This document shows positions 59,408 through 64,000 of a DNA stretch of 64,000 nt, in pieces. This stretch comes from Phyllobacterium sp. T1293. GTDB lineage: Bacteria > Pseudomonadota > Alphaproteobacteria > Rhizobiales > Rhizobiaceae. Below the pieces are notes generated by a model, which searched no databases, had not been told where the DNA came from, and worked only from the letters and a program-made list of their open reading frames with translations. Made by a program: the position numbers and the translations under genes. The DNA lies in assembly GCF_020731415.2 (NCBI RefSeq), contig NZ_CP088273.1, forward strand, positions 315,001 through 379,000. Direction: 5' to 3'. Positions within the stretch are counted from its first letter, which is position 1. Every line of letters starts with the position of its first letter.

Positions 59408-59800
59408 ATGCTTATTCTGATTGCCGGTCCATACCGGTCCGGAACCAATGATGATGCCGACAAGATGGCGGCCAACCTGCAACGTCTGGAAGAGGCGTCA
59501 TGGCCGCTGTTTCAGGCCGGGCATTTACCCATGATCGGTGAATGGGTGGCTCTGCCCGTGTGGAATGCGGCAGGCGGCAGACAGGTTGGCGATGAACTCT
59601 ATGACCAGATATTCCATCCGGCAGCAGGGCGATTGATCGCGCTTTGCGATGCGATCCTGCGGCTTCCCGGCGAGTCAAAGGGGGCGGACAATGATGTCCG
59701 CCTTGCCAATGAACGTGGCATTCCAGTCTATTACAGGCTGGAAGATGTGCCGGGTTATGTGGCGGGCACCAGTTCCGGACGCTTTTCCGTGGCAAAATAG
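59408..59800 (+). CDS. DUF4406 / nucleoside 2-deoxyribosyltransferase-like protein
   Basis: A 130-residue protein of the DUF4406 type, related to nucleoside 2-deoxyribosyltransferases. The N terminus LILIAGPYRSGTNDDADKMAANLQRLEEASWPLFQAGHLPMIGEWVALPVW has the family's IAGPYRSG phosphate-binding loop. LCDAILRLPGESKGADNDVRLANERGIPVYYRLEDVP carries the Asp/Glu-Ser pattern of the catalytic region. It probably binds a nucleotide or nucleoside and acts with the upstream NudK. Its 3' end overlaps the convergent MFS gene by 46 bp. The exact activity is not known. Confidence 0.85.
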   Translation: MLILIAGPYRSGTNDDADKMAANLQRLEEASWPLFQAGHLPMIGEWVALPVWNAAGGRQVGDELYDQIFHPAAGRLIALCDAILRLPGESKGADNDVRLANERGIPVYYRLEDVPGYVAGTSSGRFSVAK

Positions 59801-60975
59801 AGAAGCGCCAGAACCGGAAGGGTAAATCCGATCCAGGATGTCAGCCACCAGCCGCCATGGGCAAAAGCCCAGCCACCCACGGCAGAGCCAATTGCACCGC
59901 CTGTAAAGAAGGTAGCCATATAAAGTCCGTTAAGGCGGCTGCGATATTCCGCGCCCAGCGAGAAGATTGTGCGTTGTCCAAGCACGAGACTGGTGGTGAC
60001 ACCAAAATCAAGCAGGATAGCAGCTGCGGTAAGAAGGCCCAGAGCCAGTGTCGAGCCGTGGGGACCCAAATGGGTTATGAGGAACGATGCAGCGACAAGC
60101 AGCATGGCAAAAGCGGTGGCCGGACGTGTGAGGCCGCGATCGGCCCAACGCCCGGCAATCGGTGCTGCGATGGCACCGGCAACGCCTGCAAGCGCAAACA
60201 GAGCAATGCCGCCCTGTGACAGGCCGAATTCAGGACTGGCCAAGAGCAGCGGTGTGGTTGTCCAGAACAGGCTGAATGCACCGAACATGCAGGCCTGATA
60301 AAGTGCGCGGCGTTGCAGGATGGGTGTTGTCACGGCAAGGCGGCCCATGGATGACAGCAAATGGCTGTAGGTGGGTTTCGATGTGGGAACCCGCTTGGGC
60401 AGGGCTAGCGCCAGAACGATCATCAAGACGATCATTGTGGCTGACGACAGATAGAAGACCGCATGCCAGGATGAAACCTGTGCAATGAAACTGGATACCG
60501 GGCGCGCCAGCATGATGCCCAGCATCAACCCGCTAACGACATTGCCGACAACCTTGCCACGAGCCGCTTCCGGCGCCATGTGGGCGGCATAGGGCACGAG
60601 AATCTGCACGGCGACGGAACCGAGGCCGATAAAAAGTGCCGCTGTGAGAAACGGCAATGGATGGGTGACAAGACCTGCAGCCAGCAAGGCAGCGGCGCCA
60701 GCGAGAACGACTGTCAGTATGAGGCGGCGGTTTTCGAAAAGATCGCCAAGCGGCACAATCAGCAGCAGGCCGAGGCCGTAGCCAATCTGCGTCAGCGTGA
60801 CGATGAGGCCGGCTGCTGCCGGTGACATGCCAAGTTCAGCACTGATGGGACCGGCCAGAGGCTGCCCATAATAGAGATTGGCGGCAATCAATCCGCAGGC
60901 TGTTGCAAGCAGAAGGGTCAGCCACGGGGAAATGGCCTGTTGATCAGACGCAGCGTCTGAGTGTGGGGTGGACAT
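59755..60975 (-). CDS. MFS transporter (YnfM-like)
   Basis: A 406-residue inner-membrane protein with twelve predicted helices. It has GLIVTLTQIGYGLGLLLIVPLGDLFENRRLILTVVLAGAAALL (motif A as GDLFENRR), a second half with ALAGVAGAIAAPIAGRWADRGL, and the final FFTGGAIGSAVGGWAFAHGGWWLTSWIGF of the YnfM/DHA1 group, as in E. coli YnfM. The ATG at 60975 has AAGGAG 7 bp upstream. A TetR gene lies 38 bp upstream on the same strand, so the two are co-transcribed and the TetR probably represses the pair. The exported compound is unknown. Confidence 0.88.
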   Translation of the reverse strand: MSTPHSDAASDQQAISPWLTLLLATACGLIAANLYYGQPLAGPISAELGMSPAAAGLIVTLTQIGYGLGLLLIVPLGDLFENRRLILTVVLAGAAALLAAGLVTHPLPFLTAALFIGLGSVAVQILVPYAAHMAPEAARGKVVGNVVSGLMLGIMLARPVSSFIAQVSSWHAVFYLSSATMIVLMIVLALALPKRVPTSKPTYSHLLSSMGRLAVTTPILQRRALYQACMFGAFSLFWTTTPLLLASPEFGLSQGGIALFALAGVAGAIAAPIAGRWADRGLTRPATAFAMLLVAASFLITHLGPHGSTLALGLLTAAAILLDFGVTTSLVLGQRTIFSLGAEYRSRLNGLYMATFFTGGAIGSAVGGWAFAHGGWWLTSWIGFTLPVLALLYFATEKRPELVPAT

Positions 60976-61013
60976 GGGTAGCTCCTTGGGAGGAAATGAA
61001 GTCAAAAGGCAGA

Positions 61014-61637
61014 TCAGATCAGGGTCTTCATGGCCACGTCAACGGTAGCCACCATTTCTTCGCGCGTTCGGCCGGTTTTCCCGACAACGCGCATGCCCTG
61101 CACAAGGCAAAGCATCATTCGGGCAGTAACCTTGCCATCAATATGGGTAGGTACCGAGCCGTCTTTCCGGCCCTGTTCGATCAGTTCCAGAAGCATGGCC
61201 TCATTGGTAGCCATTGCCGTTGCAACCTTTTCCGCCACTTCCGGATCAAACGTTGCCAGTTCCGTGGCACAGTTGACGACAAGACAACCCCGTTTGCCCT
61301 GTATGCCATGGGAAGCATCGGCAAAAAATGTCAGGGCGTCACGGATGCGGTCATAGCCGGGTTTTCCCGTTTCGACAGTGGCGCGCAATTTGCCACTCCG
61401 GATAGCCCGATAGCGATCGAACACCGCCAGAAATACACCGCGCTTGTCCTTGAACGCCTTGTAGACGCTGCCCGACGCCAATTGCATGGCCTCGGTCAGA
61501 TTGCCTATTGAGGTGGCGTGATAGCCCCGGTCGCTAAACACAAGCAAAGCCTTGTCGAGCGCTTCGTTCATGTCGAACTCACGCGGACGGCCACGGCTGC
61601 GCGCAGCAAAAGTGCTTGATGAAGTGGTTTCAGACAT
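61014..61637 (-). CDS. TetR-family regulator in operon with the MFS gene
   Basis: A 207-residue regulator. RGRPREFDMNEALDKALLVFSDRGYHATSIGNLTEAMQLASGSVYKAFKDKRGVFLAVFDRY (about 15-77) is the HTH and start of the ligand domain, typical of TetR_C_6-type repressors (SXXXAFKDKR). ASHGIQGKRGCLVVNCATELA is the family's Cys/Asn motif in the effector pocket. The MFS gene follows 38 bp downstream. The only suitable start is the ATG at 61637, just 6 nt after the -10 box, so the mRNA appears leaderless or nearly so. The ligand is unknown. Confidence 0.9.
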   Translation of the reverse strand: MSETTSSSTFAARSRGRPREFDMNEALDKALLVFSDRGYHATSIGNLTEAMQLASGSVYKAFKDKRGVFLAVFDRYRAIRSGKLRATVETGKPGYDRIRDALTFFADASHGIQGKRGCLVVNCATELATFDPEVAEKVATAMATNEAMLLELIEQGRKDGSVPTHIDGKVTARMMLCLVQGMRVVGKTGRTREEMVATVDVAMKTLI

Positions 61638-61643
61638 TTCCCC

Positions 61644-61672
61644 ATATAGGGAGAGATCGTTTCCTAAATCAA
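61644..61672 (-). promoter_or_regulatory. Promoter of the TetR-MFS operon
   Basis: On the minus strand TTGATT (plus 61667-61672) and CTATAT (plus 61644-61649) are 17 bp apart, close to the alphaproteobacterial consensus. The -10 ends only 6 nt from the start codon. Confidence 0.65.
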
Positions 61673-61714
61673 GCGTTTTGTTCGGCAGCCAGTATTATCA
61701 GATACTTTGTAGCC

Positions 61715-63019
61715 TCATTGCTTGCGCGCGTTGGCGACATTATCAGGCGTGATAGCGGATTGCTTGCCACCGAAATGCCCCAGTACATAATTGCTGAGTG
61801 CCGCGATCTCGACATCCGAATAGGCATTGGCAAAACCCGGCATGGACTGTCTGCCCTGCTGCGTTGTCATATGCGCACCCTTCAGAATGACCTGTATGAG
61901 ATTGGTTCCATCGGGATCGTTGACCGTACGGCTCCCCTTAAGCGAGGCATAGGGGGTTTGCAGGCCTTCGCCATTCCAGCCATGACAGCTTGCACAGGCA
62001 CCCTGGAAAATCTTGAGGCCAAGACTGTCCTGTGTTGCCGCATTCGCAGCAGGGGCATAGGCGGTGGATGCGGTCAGTGTGGCCGGTTCAGCCTTGACGA
62101 TTGCCTTATCAGCCGAGACTTGCGGCGGTACCGATTTCACATAGGTGACAATGGCCTTGATATCCTCGGGCGTCAGATGACGCAGGCTGAAATCCACAGC
62201 TTCACCCATGCTGCCGGTAGCCGAACCGCGACCCTCCGCATGACCCTTGGAGAGGTAGTCGAACAGTTGCTGATCGGTCCAATTGCCGATGCCGGTCTGC
62301 TTGTCGGAACTGATATTGTAGGCTTTCCAGCCCTGTAGTTCGGCTCCAGCGAATTTCTTGCCATTGTTGACTGCAAACATCAGATTACGCGGCGTGTGGC
62401 ACTCGCCGCAATGGGCCATGGCCTCGACCAGATAGGCGCCCCTGTTCCATTCCTCGCTCTGTTTCGGATCAGGCTGCAAGGGGCCGCTTGGCACAAACAG
62501 CAGGTTCCAGAAGCGCATGACGTAGCGCTGGTTGAAAGGGAAACCCAATTCATTCTTCGGTGCTTCTGCGCTGACAGGCGGCAGGCTGAACAGATAGGCT
62601 TTGATGGCCAGCGCGTCTTCCGTCGTCATCTGGGCATAAGCCGCATAGGAAAAGGCCGGGTAGAGATTTTGCCCCTCCTTGTCGATGCCCTGATGCAAAG
62701 CGCGCACGAATTCCGCATCGGTCCAGTTGCCGATGCCGGTTTCCTTATCGGCAGTGATATTGGGGGAATAGATCGTGCCGAATGGCAGCTTGAAGGCAAG
62801 ACCGCCCGCATAGGGCTTGCCGCCCGCCGTGGTGTGGCAGGCAACGCAGTCCGCCGCGCGGGTCAGGTATTCACCGCGATCAATCAGTGCCTGACCGGTC
62901 GGCAGTTTAGCGGCAGCTTCCGATACATCCGGCAGGGATGCCGGTTTGAACAGGAAGATTGCGACGCCCGCAGCGATAACAACCACTGCGGCGAGAAAAA
63001 GGAGGCCCAGTCTCTTCAT
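61715..63019 (-). CDS. Triheme cytochrome c subunit of a molybdenum hydroxylase or dehydrogenase
   Basis: A 434-residue exported or membrane-anchored cytochrome. An N-terminal hydrophobic anchor (LGLLFLAAVVVIAAGVAIFLF) precedes three CxxCH heme sites: CVACH (58-62), CGECH (204-208) and CASCH (342-346). This is the layout of the cytochrome subunit that accompanies membrane-bound alcohol/aldehyde dehydrogenases, nicotinate dehydrogenase and IorAB-like enzymes. The distal Met ligands are probably in the MTTEDALAIKAYLFSLP and similar segments. It passes electrons from the dehydrogenase in the periplasm to the respiratory chain. It starts 10 bp after the molybdopterin subunit gene, clearly the same operon. 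Confidence 0.9.
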   Translation of the reverse strand: MKRLGLLFLAAVVVIAAGVAIFLFKPASLPDVSEAAAKLPTGQALIDRGEYLTRAADCVACHTTAGGKPYAGGLAFKLPFGTIYSPNITADKETGIGNWTDAEFVRALHQGIDKEGQNLYPAFSYAAYAQMTTEDALAIKAYLFSLPPVSAEAPKNELGFPFNQRYVMRFWNLLFVPSGPLQPDPKQSEEWNRGAYLVEAMAHCGECHTPRNLMFAVNNGKKFAGAELQGWKAYNISSDKQTGIGNWTDQQLFDYLSKGHAEGRGSATGSMGEAVDFSLRHLTPEDIKAIVTYVKSVPPQVSADKAIVKAEPATLTASTAYAPAANAATQDSLGLKIFQGACASCHGWNGEGLQTPYASLKGSRTVNDPDGTNLIQVILKGAHMTTQQGRQSMPGFANAYSDVEIAALSNYVLGHFGGKQSAITPDNVANARKQ

Positions 63020-63029
63020 GATTCAGACC

Positions 63030-64000
63030 TCACAATTCTTCAGATGCAGTTTCAGAAGGCTCCTCGGCCTTTGTGGTTGCCAGAGCAGCGAATAAGGGTG
63101 CTGTCAGCGGCGGTATCATCGAGACACTCTTTTTCTCGGTTCCGCCCGTTTTCAGCTCGTCCCGGTTGAAGGGAAGCGTGCGCAGACGCTTGCCGGTTGC
63201 CGAGAAGATGGCATTGCCCAAGGCTGGTGCGGCGGAAACCGTTGCGGTCTCACCGATACCACCGGGGGATTCGGTGCTCTTGACGTGATGGATCTCGATT
63301 TTTGGCGCTTCATTGTTGCGCAGGATGCGGTAGTCGTGGAAGTTGCTCTGGTCTACGCGTCCTTCACTGAAGGTGATGCCACTATAAAGCGCTGCGGAAA
63401 GCCCGAAGATCAGCCCGCCTTCAATCTGTGCTTCAACCGTATTGGGATTGATTGTCACGCCGCAATCAACAGCGACAACTGCGCGGTGCAGTGTGATTTC
63501 ACCTGCGGGTGAGACCGAAATCTCCAGTACCGCCGCCATGAAGCTGCCGAAGGCGTCATGCAGCGAGATACCCCGCCCCATGCCAGCGGCGAGCGGTGTG
63601 CCCCAGCCGGATTTTTCAGCAACAAGTTCAAGCACGCCTGCCACGCGTGGCTGGTTCTTGGTCAATGCCCTCCGGTATTCTACGGGGTCCTTGCCCGCCG
63701 CATGGGCAAGTTCGTCCATGAAGCTTTCAACCACAAACACATTGTGGGTGGGGCCAACCCCGCGCCACCATGTGATCGGAACCGGCGGGTCCTCGCGCAC
63801 CCAGTCGACGTGAATGACGGGCAGGTCATAGGGAGGCTTTGCAGCGCCCTCGACCGCATCGTCATCAAGCTTATCCTCAGGCCAGCCGCTCGGGATGTAA
63901 TTTCCGAGCACCGAACCACCGGCAACATGGTCAACCCACACTGTTGGCAGACCGTCTTCGCCAAGGCCCGCAGATATGCGGTCATAATAGGCGGGGCGGT
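63030..64000 (-). CDS. Xanthine dehydrogenase-family molybdopterin-binding subunit, C-terminal part (truncated by window edge)
   Basis: The frame is open to the right edge, leaving about 323 residues of the C-terminal half of a molybdenum hydroxylase large subunit (Ald_Xan_dh family, IorB-like). Conserved parts are WWRGVGPTHNVFVVESFMDELAHAAGKDPVEYRRAL, ISLHDAFGSFMAAVLEISVSPAGEITLHRAVVAVDCGVTINPNTVEAQIEGGLIFGLSAALYSGITF and the catalytic-Glu motif GGIGETATVSAAPALGNAIFSATGKRLRTLP. It oxidises an aldehyde or N-heterocycle by hydroxylation. The [2Fe-2S] small subunit, usually upstream, would lie beyond the window. The cytochrome gene follows. A Thr/Glu/Ser-rich tail ends the protein. Confidence 0.9.
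   Translation of the reverse strand, partial: RPAYYDRISAGLGEDGLPTVWVDHVAGGSVLGNYIPSGWPEDKLDDDAVEGAAKPPYDLPVIHVDWVREDPPVPITWWRGVGPTHNVFVVESFMDELAHAAGKDPVEYRRALTKNQPRVAGVLELVAEKSGWGTPLAAGMGRGISLHDAFGSFMAAVLEISVSPAGEITLHRAVVAVDCGVTINPNTVEAQIEGGLIFGLSAALYSGITFSEGRVDQSNFHDYRILRNNEAPKIEIHHVKSTESPGGIGETATVSAAPALGNAIFSATGKRLRTLPFNRDELKTGGTEKKSVSMIPPLTAPLFAALATTKAEEPSETASEEL

Overview
The window looks like chromosomal DNA of a Rhizobiales alphaproteobacterium of the Brucella/Ochrobactrum/Phyllobacterium group. The evidence is a porin very close to Brucella Omp2b, a SIMPL-domain protein close to Brucella BP26/Omp28, a DXR-like (DRL) oxidoreductase of the kind known from Brucella, and the neighbourhood carA, yqeY, dnaG, rpoD. 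Family-level placement is inference; I cannot run a search.

Layout. 1-9.5 kb: end of a LysR gene, a probable anti-Shine-Dalgarno small RNA, msrP, aspartate aminotransferase, GST, a LysR/oxidoreductase pair, a cold shock gene, a BacA/SbmA-like ABC protein with a damaged nucleotide site, and an NAD(P)-binding gene behind a MerR/SoxR-type promoter. 9.6-23 kb: monooxygenase, ArsR and DUF1801 genes, carB, a zinc peptidase, an Asp/Glu racemase with its Lrp-type regulator, MFS/TetR and aldo/keto reductase genes, carA. 23-39.7 kb: yqeY, a class III cyclase, MFS/TetR with three operators, Na/Pi cotransporter, dnaG, rpoD, yqhA, a large OmpA-family protein, ycgN and bp26.

39.7-52.8 kb is the most interesting part: a catabolic locus of two operons. 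The first encodes a DRL/COG4091 oxidoreductase and an acetoin-dehydrogenase-like E1alpha, E1beta and lipoyl-E2/hydrolase. The second encodes GutM, a complete glucitol-family PTS (EIIC, EIIB/C, EIIA) and a dedicated HPr-Enzyme I fusion. A SorC-family regulator, a HAD phosphatase and two unrecognised proteins flank them. Read together they suggest uptake and phosphorylation of 2-C-methyl-D-erythritol (to MEP), oxidation by DRL to 1-deoxyxylulose 5-phosphate, and acyloin cleavage to acetyl-CoA and glyceraldehyde 3-phosphate. A near-identical 16-bp motif lies in both operon promoters. This is a hypothesis built from family knowledge and context.

53-64 kb: a tRNA with CAU anticodon (probably Ile2), a DUF899 gene, small exported and unknown proteins, the porin, TetR, DeoR, NUDIX and MFS genes, and at the right edge a triheme cytochrome c with a truncated molybdenum hydroxylase subunit. 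Many intergenic regions carry copies of long hairpin-forming interspersed repeats, which account for most gene-free stretches and for many spurious ORFs.
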